A DNA stretch of 64,000 nucleotides from Georhizobium profundi (GTDB taxonomy: Bacteria; Pseudomonadota; Alphaproteobacteria; Rhizobiales; Rhizobiaceae), in assembly GCF_003952725.1 (NCBI RefSeq), contig NZ_CP032509.1, positions 248,001 through 312,000 of the forward strand, written 5' to 3'. Positions within the stretch are counted from its first letter, which is position 1; each line of letters begins with the position of its first letter. This document shows positions 45,802 through 57,200 of the stretch, in pieces. A program made the translations under genes and the position numbers. The notes under the pieces were generated by a model. The model worked only from the letters and a program-made list of their open reading frames with translations. It was not told where the DNA came from and made no database searches.

Positions 45802-47438
45802 CAGCCGCGACCACCACCCCTCTCCTTTCCGTCCAGGATCTCTCCGTCGCTTTCCATCAGGAGGGCATCACCGTTCCGGCGGTCGATCACGTGTCGTTCG
45901 ACATCCATGCTGGCGAAACGGTGGCGCTGGTCGGGGAGTCCGGGTCGGGCAAGTCGGTCTCCGCGCTTTCGGTTCTCAAACTTCTGCCCTATCCGGCCGC
46001 GAGCCATCCATCGGGACGGATCCTGTTCGATGGGCAGGACCTGCTGTCGGCGGATGCGAAGGCGCTGCGGCGCGTGCGCGGCAACGACATCACAATGATC
46101 TTTCAGGAGCCGATGACGTCGCTCAATCCGCTCCATTCCATCGAAAAGCAGATTGCCGAAATCCTGATGCTGCATCAGGGCATCCGCGAAAACGAAGCGC
46201 GGCCGCAGGTGATCGACCTCATGCATCAGGTCGGTATCCGAGAGCCGGAGAAGCGGCTTGAAGCGTTTCCGCATCAGCTGTCGGGTGGCCAGCGCCAGCG
46301 CGTCATGATCGCCATGGCGCTCGCCAACCGGCCGAAGCTGCTGATTGCCGACGAGCCGACGACTGCGCTGGACGTGACAGTTCAGGCACAGATCCTTGAG
46401 CTTTTGAAGTCGCTGAAGGACAAGCACGGCATGGCCATGCTGTTCATCACCCACGATCTCGGCATCGTGCGCAAGATCGCCGATCGCGTCTGCGTCATGA
46501 CCAAGGGCAAGATCGTCGAGACGGGACCGACGGCGGAGATCTTTGCCAATCCGCAACACGACTATACGCGCCATCTGCTGGCGGCCGAGCCAAAGGGCCG
46601 CGCGCCGGCCTTGAACGAAAACGCCCCCGTCGTGCTTTCCGGCACCGGCGTGAAGGTCTGGTTCCCGATCAAGAAGGGCTTCCTGCGCAAGACCGTCGAC
46701 CATGTGAAGGCGGTCGATGGCATCGATCTGGAACTGCGCGCCGGCCAGACGCTCGGCGTCGTCGGCGAATCCGGTTCCGGCAAGACCACGCTTGGCCTGG
46801 CATTGACGCGCCTGATCGCGTCGGAAGGACGCATCGGCTTCGTCGGCAAGGACATCAACGCCTTTTCCTTCGCCGAGATGAAGCCGCTGCGCAACCGCAT
46901 GCAGGTGGTGTTCCAGGATCCCTACGGCTCACTGTCTCCGCGCATGTCCGTGGCGGAAATCGTGGCCGAGGGGCTTGCGATCCATGAGCCCAAGCTGTCC
47001 GCCAGCGAGCGTGACGCCAAAGTCGTCGAAGCGCTGCAGGAAGTGGGCCTCAACCCGGAAACCCGCTTCCGCTATCCGCATGAATTTTCCGGTGGCCAGA
47101 GGCAGCGCATCGCGATCGCCCGCGCCATGGTGCTGAAACCGCGTTTCGTCATGCTGGACGAGCCGACCTCGGCGCTCGACATGAGCGTGCAGGCGCAGGT
47201 GGTCGATCTGTTACGCGACCTGCAGAAGAAGCACGATCTGGCCTATCTCTTCATCAGCCACGATCTGAAGGTCGTGCGTGCGCTCGCCAACGAGGTGATG
47301 GTGATGCGCAACGGCAGGGTGGTCGAACGCGGCTCATCCGACCAGATCTTCGACAACCCGCAGACGGACTACACCAAGGCGTTGATGGCGGCAGCTTTCG
47401 GCATGGAGACCGTGGCCAGGGAAGCGGTGAACCAGTGA
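45798..47438 (+). CDS. yejF: Microcin C/peptide ABC transporter ATP-binding protein YejF (double ATPase)
   Basis: A 546-residue ATPase with two ABC domains that energises YejABE. Walker A motifs are GESGSGKS (first) and GESGSGKT (second), signatures [12 protein letters not shown] and [12 protein letters not shown], Walker [13 protein letters not shown] and [12 protein letters not shown]. The only usable start is TTG 45798, overlapping the vapC stop, with a weak AAGG 7 nt upstream. A TTG start here contrasts with the strong AGGAGG-ATG left behind after yejE, consistent with insertion of vapBC in front of yejF. Its stop overlaps the next gene (GTGA). Confidence 0.94.
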   Translation: MTAATTTPLLSVQDLSVAFHQEGITVPAVDHVSFDIHAGETVALVGESGSGKSVSALSVLKLLPYPAASHPSGRILFDGQDLLSADAKALRRVRGNDITMIFQEPMTSLNPLHSIEKQIAEILMLHQGIRENEARPQVIDLMHQVGIREPEKRLEAFPHQLSGGQRQRVMIAMALANRPKLLIADEPTTALDVTVQAQILELLKSLKDKHGMAMLFITHDLGIVRKIADRVCVMTKGKIVETGPTAEIFANPQHDYTRHLLAAEPKGRAPALNENAPVVLSGTGVKVWFPIKKGFLRKTVDHVKAVDGIDLELRAGQTLGVVGESGSGKTTLGLALTRLIASEGRIGFVGKDINAFSFAEMKPLRNRMQVVFQDPYGSLSPRMSVAEIVAEGLAIHEPKLSASERDAKVVEALQEVGLNPETRFRYPHEFSGGQRQRIAIARAMVLKPRFVMLDEPTSALDMSVQAQVVDLLRDLQKKHDLAYLFISHDLKVVRALANEVMVMRNGRVVERGSSDQIFDNPQTDYTKALMAAAFGMETVAREAVNQ

Positions 47439-48079
47439 CCGACACCGCGATCGACCTCAAGGACGGCGAAAGCCGCATCCGCATCGACGCGCGCGAGACG
47501 GTGTTTTCCAGCTTTCGCACCTATGATCTCGTCACCTTCGCGGAAGCCAACGAGGCGGCCGGTCCGGTGGAGCCGGATGACGGCGCACCGGTGCTGACGC
47601 GCGAGCTTCTCGTGACCCATCGCACCGCTGCCGTGCTGCCCTATGATCAGCGCAGCGGCGACATCATCCTGCTCCGGCAGTTCCGGCTCGCGGCGCATCT
47701 GCGCACCGGGCGCGGCATGATGATCGAGATCGTCGCCGGCGCCGTCGATGCCGGCGAAGACATCGAGGCTGCCGCCCTGCGCGAACTGACCGAAGAAACG
47801 GGTCTCGTCGCTGAAAGGCTGCACTGGGCGGCCGACTTTCTGCCGTCGCCGGGCATGTCGGACGAGTACGCCACGCTCTTCGTTGCGCCGGTCGATGCGA
47901 CAGCGCTTCATGCGCAAGCCGGCACGGATGAGGACGAGACGATCTTCCCGTTTCGCGTCTCGCTCAAAGATGCCATTGCGGCTGCGGATGCCGGCCACAT
48001 CACGAACGGTTTCACGCTCATCGCGCTTAACTGGTTTGCCCGCCACCACACCCGCTTCGTCGATCTTCGGGACGCATGA
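47435..48079 (+). CDS. Nudix hydrolase (ADP-ribose pyrophosphatase-like)
   Basis: A 214-residue hydrolase with the Nudix box GAVDAGEDIEAAALRELTEE followed by TGL, and upstream ILLRQFRLAAHLRTGRGMMIE, typical of the ADP-sugar pyrophosphatase branch. It probably cleaves ADP-ribose or another nucleoside diphosphate derivative. The GTG start overlaps the yejF stop by 4 nt and its own stop overlaps the next gene, so all three are co-translated. The functional link with peptide uptake is not obvious. Confidence 0.9.
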   Translation: MTDTAIDLKDGESRIRIDARETVFSSFRTYDLVTFAEANEAAGPVEPDDGAPVLTRELLVTHRTAAVLPYDQRSGDIILLRQFRLAAHLRTGRGMMIEIVAGAVDAGEDIEAAALRELTEETGLVAERLHWAADFLPSPGMSDEYATLFVAPVDATALHAQAGTDEDETIFPFRVSLKDAIAAADAGHITNGFTLIALNWFARHHTRFVDLRDA

Positions 48080-49047
48080 TGGACACGTTACGCAAGGGTC
48101 GCATTCTCCTGTCGCTCACCGGCTGGTCGCCGGATGTCTGGCTCGAGACGCTACGCCATGAAGCACCCGATCGCGACATCGTGCTGGCTCCCGATCACGC
48201 GGCCGACCCCAACATCCACTATGCGGTCGTCTGGAAGCAGCCGCATGGTATCCTCAAGGACCTGCCGAACCTGAAGGCGATCTTTTCGATCGGCGCAGGC
48301 GTCGATCATCTCTTTCAGGATCCGCATGTGCCGGACGTGCCGATCGTCAGGGTCGTCTCGCCCGATCTTACGCTGCGCATGAGCGAATACGTCGTCTGGC
48401 AGGTGCTCGACCATCACCGGAAGGGCCAGGCTTATCGCGACCAGCAACGGCGTTGCGTCTGGCGTGAAGATCTCACCCAAAAGTCTGCGGACGAGGTCAC
48501 TGTTGGCATCATGGGCCTCGGACATCTCGGGCTCGACGCGGCGACCAAGTTGCAGGCGCTGGGCTTTCGGGTAACGGGCTGGTCCCGCCGGCCGAAGGAC
48601 GTGGCACCATACATCACCCTGTTTACCGGTGAAGCCCAACTCGGTGCCTTCCTCGGCTCCGCCGACATGATCGTCTGCCTGCTGCCGCTGACGCCCGAGA
48701 CAGCCGGCATTCTCGCGGCACCGCTTTTCGCGCAGATGAAGAAAGCCGGACCGGACTTTGCCGGTCCGATCCTGATCAATGCCGGCCGCGGCGGATTGCA
48801 GAACGAGGCCGACATCCTGGCCGCTCTCGACTACGGTGCGCTGGCCGCTGCAAGCCTCGACGTCTTCGAGAGCGAACCGCTGCCTGCCTCAAGCCCGCTC
48901 TGGCATCATCCGCGCGTCACGATCACACCGCATGCCGCCGCTGCCTCGTCTCCCGCGAAGATCATCCCGCCGATGGTCGCGCAAATGAACCGCCACGATG
49001 CGGGTGGACCGCTCACCGACCTAGTCGACCGCACCGCCGGCTATTGA
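48076..49047 (+). CDS. ghrA: Glyoxylate/hydroxypyruvate reductase A-like D-2-hydroxyacid dehydrogenase
   Basis: A 323-residue cytosolic NAD(P)H-dependent dehydrogenase of the D-isomer 2-hydroxyacid family, GhrA branch. The dinucleotide loop is MGLGHLGLDAA, the catalytic region has INAGRGGLQNE and VTITPHAAAASSP (catalytic His), and the substrate-side IGAGVDHLF is typical of GhrA. It reduces glyoxylate and hydroxypyruvate. It starts inside the stop of the Nudix gene (ATGA) and ends the long yej operon. Confidence 0.88.
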   Translation: MMDTLRKGRILLSLTGWSPDVWLETLRHEAPDRDIVLAPDHAADPNIHYAVVWKQPHGILKDLPNLKAIFSIGAGVDHLFQDPHVPDVPIVRVVSPDLTLRMSEYVVWQVLDHHRKGQAYRDQQRRCVWREDLTQKSADEVTVGIMGLGHLGLDAATKLQALGFRVTGWSRRPKDVAPYITLFTGEAQLGAFLGSADMIVCLLPLTPETAGILAAPLFAQMKKAGPDFAGPILINAGRGGLQNEADILAALDYGALAAASLDVFESEPLPASSPLWHHPRVTITPHAAAASSPAKIIPPMVAQMNRHDAGGPLTDLVDRTAGY

Positions 49048-49102
49048 TCCGCCGCGCGAGGACGATAAGCTGCCGCCAAGGGCCTCGACTGGATGCGCGA
49101 CA

Positions 49103-49543
49103 ATGGCAGACACCTCGCAAAAGTCGCCAAAAGCCGATGATCAACCCCGGCTTCTCTCAGGCGGCAATCCGCAAATCGCCAAGGGCTATGGTGAAGCCCC
49201 GGTGCAGGCCTATATCGCGGCGATGCCCGGCTGGAAGAGCGATCTCGGTCGGCGCCTCGATGCGCTGATCACTGAAACAGTCCCGGACGTGCGCAAGGCA
49301 GTCAAATGGAATTCGCCCTTTTACGGCGCGGATGATGATGGGTGGTTTTTAAGTTTCCACTGCTTCGCAAAGTACGTGAAAGTTGCATTCTTCCACGGCG
49401 CCTCGCTCGACCCCGTGCCGCCCGGCAAGTCCAAGCAGGCCAATGTACGCTATCTCGACATTCGCGAAGACGACACGCTCGACGAAGCCCAGTGTCGCGC
49501 CTGGGTAAAACAAGCCAGTGCGCTGCCGAGCGAGAGGATTTAG
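49103..49543 (+). CDS. DUF1801 domain-containing protein
   Basis: A 146-residue soluble protein with a DUF1801 (YdhG-like) fold. The block YIAAMPGWKSDLGRRLDALI, then VPDVRKAVKWNSPFYGADDDGW and FHGASLDPVPPGKSK, are characteristic. The family is structurally related to frataxin-like and iron-binding proteins but its function is not established. It stands 55 nt after ghrA and converges with the NlpC/P60 gene, 12 nt between stops. Confidence 0.9.
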   Translation: MADTSQKSPKADDQPRLLSGGNPQIAKGYGEAPVQAYIAAMPGWKSDLGRRLDALITETVPDVRKAVKWNSPFYGADDDGWFLSFHCFAKYVKVAFFHGASLDPVPPGKSKQANVRYLDIREDDTLDEAQCRAWVKQASALPSERI

Positions 49544-49555
49544 GTCCAGCTGTGT

Positions 49556-50404
49556 TCAGAGCACACGCCGCAGGTTCGTCGGCTGGCCGTAGACAGGACC
49601 GATCCGCGTGATCGCATCCGCCAGCGTCTCGCGGGCAACGGTCATCGTGTGCCCATTGGCGTGTATCACCGTTTCGGCGTCCTCAAGGATCGCGACATGG
49701 CCTTTCCAGAAGACAAGGTCGCCGCGTTGGCGCTGATCAAGGCTTATTTCGATGCCCAGACCGTCGGCCTGCATGTCGCTGTCCCTCGGCGCGGGCTTGC
49801 CTGCCATCATAAGTGTCATCTGCACCAGGCCGGAGCAGTCGATGCCGAAACCGGAGCGTCCACCCCAAAGATAGGGCGTTTCCAGGAAGCGTGCGGCCCA
49901 GGCCACGTGGTCCAGGGACGCAGTGCCGATCGGCGCTAGATGCGCGGCGATCACGGCCTGCCCGTCGTCCGTCAGCGCATACTGCGTGCCGCGCACCTCA
50001 GTTTCATCGGAAACCCTTAGCCGGCTTCCGATCGAAAGCTGGTCGACGATCGGTCGCTTCATGTCCGGTTCAACGTATCGATAGGTGCGCAGCGCCATCA
50101 CCCAATGAGTCGGCGCTTCATCACTGCTGTTCTCGATCGCGCTTTCCGATATGTAGCCCACATAGCCGTCAAGCTCGGCGCGCACCCACGCGAAGCCATT
50201 CGCGCGGTCGAAGATTTGCACCCGCTCTCCCAGGAGCAACTGGCTATCGATCCCGACTTTGCCGTCGGGATGCGGCCTGAGATCGGCGAGCGGCACCGAA
50301 ACATGCCCGGCGGTGCCTTTCGTGAAGGTCTCGGCCTCGACCAAGCCTTTCAGCCGCTCTTCGGCCAGGTCGGCGCGAAAGGCGTTCAGCCTTCGATCAA
50401 GCAT
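49556..50404 (-). CDS. NlpC/P60 family cysteine peptidase with SH3 domains
   Basis: A 282-residue C40 peptidase that cuts peptidoglycan peptides or recycled fragments. Two SH3-like domains occupy residues ~35-150 and the NlpC/P60 domain is at the C-terminus, with catalytic Cys in GFGIDCSGLVQ, His in GDLVFWKGHVAIL and a third residue near VIHANGH. There is no clear signal peptide, so it may act on imported muropeptides in the cytosol, as do related alphaproteobacterial proteins next to leucyl aminopeptidases. It is the last gene of the minus-strand unit after the aminopeptidase and MarR genes. Confidence 0.92.
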   Translation of the reverse strand: MLDRRLNAFRADLAEERLKGLVEAETFTKGTAGHVSVPLADLRPHPDGKVGIDSQLLLGERVQIFDRANGFAWVRAELDGYVGYISESAIENSSDEAPTHWVMALRTYRYVEPDMKRPIVDQLSIGSRLRVSDETEVRGTQYALTDDGQAVIAAHLAPIGTASLDHVAWAARFLETPYLWGGRSGFGIDCSGLVQMTLMMAGKPAPRDSDMQADGLGIEISLDQRQRGDLVFWKGHVAILEDAETVIHANGHTMTVARETLADAITRIGPVYGQPTNLRRVL

Positions 50405-50413
50405 GGCTTCGTC

Positions 50414-50761
50414 TCACCCTTCCAACTCGCGCCCGGATGCGACGATTAGGTCGCCCAGACACTCCAGATACAGCGCGCCCTTCACGGTGCGCTTGATTAT
50501 CACGTTGCGCTTGTCGTCGTTGTCGCGGACGCGGTCGACCAGACCCATCTGTCCCATGCGATCAAGCGCACGAGTGATCACCGGCTTCGTCACATTGAGC
50601 GTTGCTGCCAGTCCGCGCACCGTATGCGGCGGCGCGACGAGGTAGATCTGGCTAAGGATCGCAAGCTGTCGCAGCGTCAGGTCCGGACCCGCCTCGCGCA
50701 CCAGATCGACGCTGACGCGATGCCAGAGCCCGAGCGCTTCCGAAGCCCGCAACTGCAGCAT
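50414..50761 (-). CDS. MarR family transcriptional regulator
   Basis: A 115-residue winged helix protein, short for the family. The recognition helix region is HTVRGLAATLNVTKPVITRA and the wing is GLVDRVRDNDDKRNVIIKRT. It lies between the aminopeptidase and NlpC/P60 genes in the same transcription direction, so it may control this peptide-cleaving unit. The ligand is unknown. MarR proteins usually need N- and C-terminal dimerisation helices, which are short here. Confidence 0.85.
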   Translation of the reverse strand: MLQLRASEALGLWHRVSVDLVREAGPDLTLRQLAILSQIYLVAPPHTVRGLAATLNVTKPVITRALDRMGQMGLVDRVRDNDDKRNVIIKRTVKGALYLECLGDLIVASGRELEG

Positions 50762-50846
50762 CGTCCACCTCGCCCTTCTTCACGCCAGCGAGCCGGCTCG
50801 CTGCGATTTCCGTTCACAGTGCCCTGGCGACCCCGCCAACGGCCCG

Positions 50847-52229
50847 TCAGCCATAGCGTTTTTCGAGCAGCTGATACAGTGCGCGGATCGCCTGCGCTTC
50901 GCCGCCCATGGGCGACTGCGGCCGATCCTTGGGATTCCAGCCATAAATGTCGAAATGGACCCAGGAGCCTGGCCCCGCGACAAAGCGCTTGAGGAAGAGC
51001 GCCGCGGTGATCGAACCGGCAAAGCCGCCGGACGGCGCATTGTTGAGGTCGGCGACCTTGCTCGCGAGATCGCCATCATATCCCATGTGCAGCGGCAGGC
51101 GCCACAATGGGTCGGCCACCGTGCGCTGCGCCGCGTCGATGTCGGCAGCGAGGGTTTCGTCATCGGTGTAATAGGGTGGCAGGTCGGGTCCGAGCGCGAC
51201 GCGGGCAGCGCCCGTCAGCGTCGCCAGGTCGATCAGAAGCTCCGGCTCGCGTTCGGAGGCCAGCGCCAGCGCGTCGGCGAGCACGAGGCGGCCTTCCGCA
51301 TCGGTGTTGCCGATCTCCACCGTCAATCCCTTGCGGCTCGTCAGGATGTCGCCGGGGCGGAAGGCGTTGCCGGAAATGGCATTCTCCACCGCCGGCACGA
51401 GCACCGCCAGATCGATGTCGAGGCCCGCATCCATCAGCATGAAAGCGAGGCCCATGACATTGGCCGCGCCGCCCATGTCCTTCTTCATCAAGAGCATTCC
51501 GGAAGCCGGCTTGATATCGAGCCCGCCGGTGTCGAAACAGACACCCTTGCCGACCAGGGTCACCTTGGGTGCGCCCTCGCGGCCGTGGCGCAGCTCAAGA
51601 AGCCGCGGCGCATCCACGCTTGCCCGACCCACCGCGTGGATCATCGGGAAATTCTGCTCCAGAAGCGCGTCGCCCTTGATGACCGTGATCGCAGCACCGA
51701 ACCGCTCGCCAAGGGAACGGAAAGCATCTTCAAGCTGCTGCGGTCCCATGTCGTTGGTCGGCGTGTTGATCAGGTCACGGGCCAGAAACGAGCCGGCAAT
51801 CAGGCGCTCGATGCGCGGACCATCGACAGCGTCGGGAAGCGCCATCGAAGGCTGGTCGGCACCGTTGCCATTCGCACGGTATCTGTCGAAGCGATAGGAT
51901 CCCAGCCCATAGCCGAGCGCGAAATCCTCGGCGCCATCTGCGGGGCCCGCGTAACGCCAATCGCCCTTCGGCAACAGACGGGCAATCTTGCCGGCTGCGA
52001 GCGGCAGCGGCTTGGCGCCCATGCCGACGAGGATGCCCGATAACGCGCCGTCCGGCCCCGGAACAGGCAACAGTGTTCCGGCATCCGCCTTGAAGCCCGC
52101 CCGGTCTGCCCAGTCGCTCGCATGCTGGGGCACATGGGAAGCGTCTGCGCCCTTGGCCAAAGGCCAAGCGGGCAACGCGTTCTCGGCAGGTGCGGAGAAA
52201 ACGGGCTTGCGGTCGAAGGAAAACGTCAC
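50847..52229 (-). CDS. M17 leucyl aminopeptidase family protein
   Basis: A 460-residue cytosolic di-metal aminopeptidase. The catalytic block has GKGVCFDTGGLDIKPASGML, then KKDMGGAANVMG and the family signature NTDAEGRLVLADAL. These contain the Lys, Asp and Glu metal ligands and the catalytic Lys/Arg pair of M17 peptidases. It removes N-terminal residues from peptides. It is the first gene of a unit with a MarR regulator and an NlpC/P60 peptidase, pointing to a joint role in peptide or muropeptide breakdown. Confidence 0.93.
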   Translation of the reverse strand: MTFSFDRKPVFSAPAENALPAWPLAKGADASHVPQHASDWADRAGFKADAGTLLPVPGPDGALSGILVGMGAKPLPLAAGKIARLLPKGDWRYAGPADGAEDFALGYGLGSYRFDRYRANGNGADQPSMALPDAVDGPRIERLIAGSFLARDLINTPTNDMGPQQLEDAFRSLGERFGAAITVIKGDALLEQNFPMIHAVGRASVDAPRLLELRHGREGAPKVTLVGKGVCFDTGGLDIKPASGMLLMKKDMGGAANVMGLAFMLMDAGLDIDLAVLVPAVENAISGNAFRPGDILTSRKGLTVEIGNTDAEGRLVLADALALASEREPELLIDLATLTGAARVALGPDLPPYYTDDETLAADIDAAQRTVADPLWRLPLHMGYDGDLASKVADLNNAPSGGFAGSITAALFLKRFVAGPGSWVHFDIYGWNPKDRPQSPMGGEAQAIRALYQLLEKRYG

Positions 52230-52396
52230 GTCTGAGCCTCGTGTGGAATGCCGCCAAGCGCTTGAGGGCGGCCTGAAGGGAATCGGCGTTAAGGAACGGT
52301 TAGGGTTAACAGATTATCTCTTTCAGTCGAGCAGCGCTGCAAATCGACCCCCTCGAATGTCAAGCGCTCCGCCATTCTGACGACGGGCGAACGACC

Positions 52397-53221
52397 ATGA
52401 AAAACGCGACGACACGAGCTATTTCCGTTTCTCGAACCGCGCGGATTGGCGCCATTCTGGCGCTGGGCATCGCGCTTTCCGCTTGCGCGTCTGGCCGCGA
52501 CCAGATGTCGACCGGCTCCATTCCCGGCGGCGATTCGCGCAAGCCCGTCGCTGCGATGAACACCGTCGAGATCGACGCCGCGACCCGGCGCGTCGGTACC
52601 GCCTACGAGCGGAACCCGCAGGACAAGTCGATCGGCATGAGCTATGCCAGCATCCTCAACATGAACGGGCGATCCGATCAGGCGCTGGCGGTCATGCAGC
52701 AGGTGGCCATCTCGCATCCTTCCGACAACGAAGTGCTTGCCGCCTTCGGCAAGGCTCAGGCTGCAGCCGGCGAATTGCAGCCGGCGCTGGATACGATCCG
52801 CCGCGCCCAGACGCCCGACCGGCCCGATTGGAAGCTGCTTTCGGCGGAGGGCGCGATCCTCGACCAGCTCGATCGGCCGCAAGAAGCACGCGCGCTTTAT
52901 CGCAAGGCGCTCGACATCCAGCCGAACGAACCATCGGTCCTTTCGAACCTTGGCATGTCCTACCTGCTGAAGGGCGATCTGCCGGCGGCCGAAACCTACC
53001 TCAAGACGGCTGTTGCCCAGCCGGAAGCCGACAGCCGCGTGCGCCAGAACCTCGCGCTCGTCGCCGGTCTTCAGGGCCGCTTCGGCGAAGCGGAACAGAT
53101 CGCTGCCGGTGAATTGGAACCGGCCCAGGCTGCCGCGAACGTCGCTTATCTGCGCAACATTCTCGCCCAGCAGAATGCCTGGGCCGATCTGGCCGACAGG
53201 GATGCCAGCGCGACGAACTGA
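52397..53221 (+). CDS. TPR-repeat lipoprotein (TadD-like)
   Basis: A 274-residue lipoprotein: hydrophobic signal ending in a lipobox (GIALSACAS), then about five tetratricopeptide repeats (for example PSDNEVLAAFGKAQAAAGEL and NEPSVLSNLGMSYLLKGDLP). It resembles TadD, the outer-membrane-associated TPR protein of Flp/Tad pilus systems, but no other tad gene is nearby, so it may be a general TPR lipoprotein. It lies 63 nt upstream of lepA on the same strand. Its upstream region holds an imperfect CtrA-like site at 52289-52303. Confidence 0.82.
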   Translation: MKNATTRAISVSRTARIGAILALGIALSACASGRDQMSTGSIPGGDSRKPVAAMNTVEIDAATRRVGTAYERNPQDKSIGMSYASILNMNGRSDQALAVMQQVAISHPSDNEVLAAFGKAQAAAGELQPALDTIRRAQTPDRPDWKLLSAEGAILDQLDRPQEARALYRKALDIQPNEPSVLSNLGMSYLLKGDLPAAETYLKTAVAQPEADSRVRQNLALVAGLQGRFGEAEQIAAGELEPAQAAANVAYLRNILAQQNAWADLADRDASATN

Positions 53222-53284
53222 CGCCCTCGACTAGCCGCTACCAGCCGCGAGAATCCCGTTTCAATCGGACCTTTCCCGCGCTAT

Positions 53285-55117
<1,833 letters not shown>

Positions 55118-55197
55118 CAGGCTCTGCCTGCACATTGGCGTCGATTTACAGAAGCTACAGCCAGCGGTAGTGTTTGCCCGGTATCGGGGAGACACTC

Positions 55198-55869
55198 ATG
55201 GGCGATCGCAATCAGCTTCTGTTCGTCGAGCAGAATGCGTCGCTTTTCGACGGCCCGTTCCTCGAAATCGGGTCTCGCGACTACGGCGACACCCAGAATC
55301 TCAGGGCCTTGTTCTCTCCCAAAGGGCATTATATCGGCATCGATGCGCTCGAAGGCGCGGGGGTCGATCGCGTCGTCGACCTGACGCAGTCGATGGAGAC
55401 GATCTCAGCTGCGCTTGATGGCAAGCGCTTCGGCACGATCTTCTGCATGAGCGTGATGGAGCATTGCCGGCAGCCCTTCGCCATGGCCGATGCGATCACA
55501 CACTTGCTCAAGCCCGGCGGGGTGCTCTGTCTCTCGGTGCCGTTCGCCTGGCAATTTCACGGCTATCCGTCGGATTACTGGCGGTTCACCCATGAAGGCG
55601 TGAAGCAGCTTTTCCCGACACTGGTCTTCGACGAAAGCCTGGGACATGCGGCTTTGCGGGATGGCGAATTCAATCCGCTCGACACCGAGATCGGGAAAGT
55701 GGCGCTCAGCACCTCGCTGCAGCGCAAGGCAGGAAAAGCTGGTCGCGCCATGGGTGCTGGTTTCTTGAAGATGATCGGCCGAACTCCGGCTTTCGGCTGG
55801 GCTCTCGGGCATCCCTATCTGCTCGCGCCGACCATGATCAACATGATCGGGCGGAACCCGGCCGCCTGA
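55198..55869 (+). CDS. Class I SAM-dependent methyltransferase
   Basis: A 223-residue protein with a methyltransferase-11-like core: a motif I variant LEIGSRDYGDTQN, YIGIDALEGAGVDRVVDL, MSVMEHCRQPFAMADAITHL and LKPGGVLCLSVPFAWQFHGY (motif III-like). The WRFTHEGVKQLFP segment is seen in methyltransferases linked to polysaccharide or lipid modification. The substrate is unknown. ATG 55198 is preferred because GGGGAGA lies just upstream; a TTG at 55174 would extend it by 8 residues. Confidence 0.8.
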   Translation: MGDRNQLLFVEQNASLFDGPFLEIGSRDYGDTQNLRALFSPKGHYIGIDALEGAGVDRVVDLTQSMETISAALDGKRFGTIFCMSVMEHCRQPFAMADAITHLLKPGGVLCLSVPFAWQFHGYPSDYWRFTHEGVKQLFPTLVFDESLGHAALRDGEFNPLDTEIGKVALSTSLQRKAGKAGRAMGAGFLKMIGRTPAFGWALGHPYLLAPTMINMIGRNPAA

Positions 55870-56044
55870 GGCAGGGCTCGGACATCGATGATGTCAAAAT
55901 ATCGCAGGCCGCTTGTTTCGTTGCACCTCAGCCTGCAACGTCGTAAGAGCATTGGGTGTGGCGCGTCGCTTCGACGCGACTGGTCCGGTTAGCCCACATG
56001 CACTTCCTGCATGGGTTCAACTCCCGGCCGCGGTTGGAGTTTTC

Positions 56045-57073
56045 GTGAACATACGTCCTAACCATGAAGCGACTGCCGAGGCGCAGGCGCGCGCGTGGGC
56101 CAAAGTCCTCGCCCCCTATCGCAAACCTAATCCCGTGCGCAGCACCTATGAACTGGCCATCACGGCCATTCCGTTCGTGGCGCTGTGGGCGCTGACCGCG
56201 CTGGCCGTCACGCACGGCTATTGGTGGGGTCTCCTGCTCACCATACCGGCTGCAGGATTTCTGGTGCGACTGTTCATCGTCCAGCATGATTGCGGGCATG
56301 GCACGCTTTACCAGCGACGCAGCCTCAACGACTGGATCGGCCGCGTCCTCGGCGTCTTTACGCTGACCCCTTACGATTATTGGCGCAGGACCCATGCGGT
56401 TCACCATGCCACCGCCGGCAATCTCGACAAGCGCGGCATCGGGGACATCACGACGCTCACCGTTGCGGAATACCGTGCTCTGCCGTGGCTCGGGCGCCTG
56501 CGCTACCGGCTCTACCGCCATCCGGCCGTCATGTTCGGTCTCGGACCGGCCTGGCTCTTCATCTGCCAGTACCGCCTGCCCTTCGGGCTGATGCGGGCCG
56601 GCGTTCAACCCTGGACATCGACGCTCGCCACCAATGTCGCGATCGCCATTCCAGTTGCGCTGCTGATGTGGCTGATGGGCCCGATCGAGTTCCTGCTCGT
56701 GCAGATCCCGATCACCCTGATGGCGGCCACCGCCGGCGTGTGGCTGTTCTACGTGCAGCACCAGTTCGAAGAAACCCACTGGTCGGATGCCGAAGTGTGG
56801 AACTTCCAGAACGCGGCGCTGCATGGAAGCTCGCATTACGATCTTCCGGCCCCCCTGCGCTGGATGAGCGGCAATATCGGCATCCATCACGTGCACCATC
56901 TCTCGGCAACGGTACCGTTCTACCGGCTGCCTGAGGTGCTTCGTGACCACCCCCAATTGCACGACATCGGCCGCATTACATTTCTGGAAAGCCTCGCCTG
57001 CGTGAAACTCGTCCTTTGGGACGAAAACGCTCGGCGGCTCGTTTCCTTCCGGCAAGCGCGGGCTATCGCCTAA
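56045..57073 (+). CDS. Fatty acid desaturase family protein (DesA3/delta-12-like)
   Basis: A 342-residue membrane-bound di-iron oxygenase. All three histidine boxes are present: HDCGH, HAVHH (in HAVHHATAGNLDKRG) and HHVHH. Hydrophobic segments flank them, as in acyl-lipid desaturases. It introduces a double bond into membrane fatty acids, probably in phospholipids, with an unseen ferredoxin as donor. The start is GTG 56045, because TTGGAG lies 5 nt upstream; longer in-frame readings cover a non-conserved region. Confidence 0.9.
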   Translation: MNIRPNHEATAEAQARAWAKVLAPYRKPNPVRSTYELAITAIPFVALWALTALAVTHGYWWGLLLTIPAAGFLVRLFIVQHDCGHGTLYQRRSLNDWIGRVLGVFTLTPYDYWRRTHAVHHATAGNLDKRGIGDITTLTVAEYRALPWLGRLRYRLYRHPAVMFGLGPAWLFICQYRLPFGLMRAGVQPWTSTLATNVAIAIPVALLMWLMGPIEFLLVQIPITLMAATAGVWLFYVQHQFEETHWSDAEVWNFQNAALHGSSHYDLPAPLRWMSGNIGIHHVHHLSATVPFYRLPEVLRDHPQLHDIGRITFLESLACVKLVLWDENARRLVSFRQARAIA

Positions 57074-57200
57074 GGGCAAAACCCCCGCGTTCTCCGCCTT
57101 TCATCAGCATTTTCGGAACTGATTGTCCTTGAGCGCATTCTGAACCATGCGCGGCCACCTTTTGGCCGCAATCTCAGAACGTTCAAAGGGCAATTTTTCA

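Noticed and set aside
55965-56044. tRNA-like sequence (a CATGC/GCATG arm followed by GGGTTCAACTCCC)
   Set aside because: The TTCAACT loop resembles a T arm, but the putative anticodon loop lacks U33, no D arm or matching acceptor stem exists and there is no CCA. It is most likely chance in a leader region.
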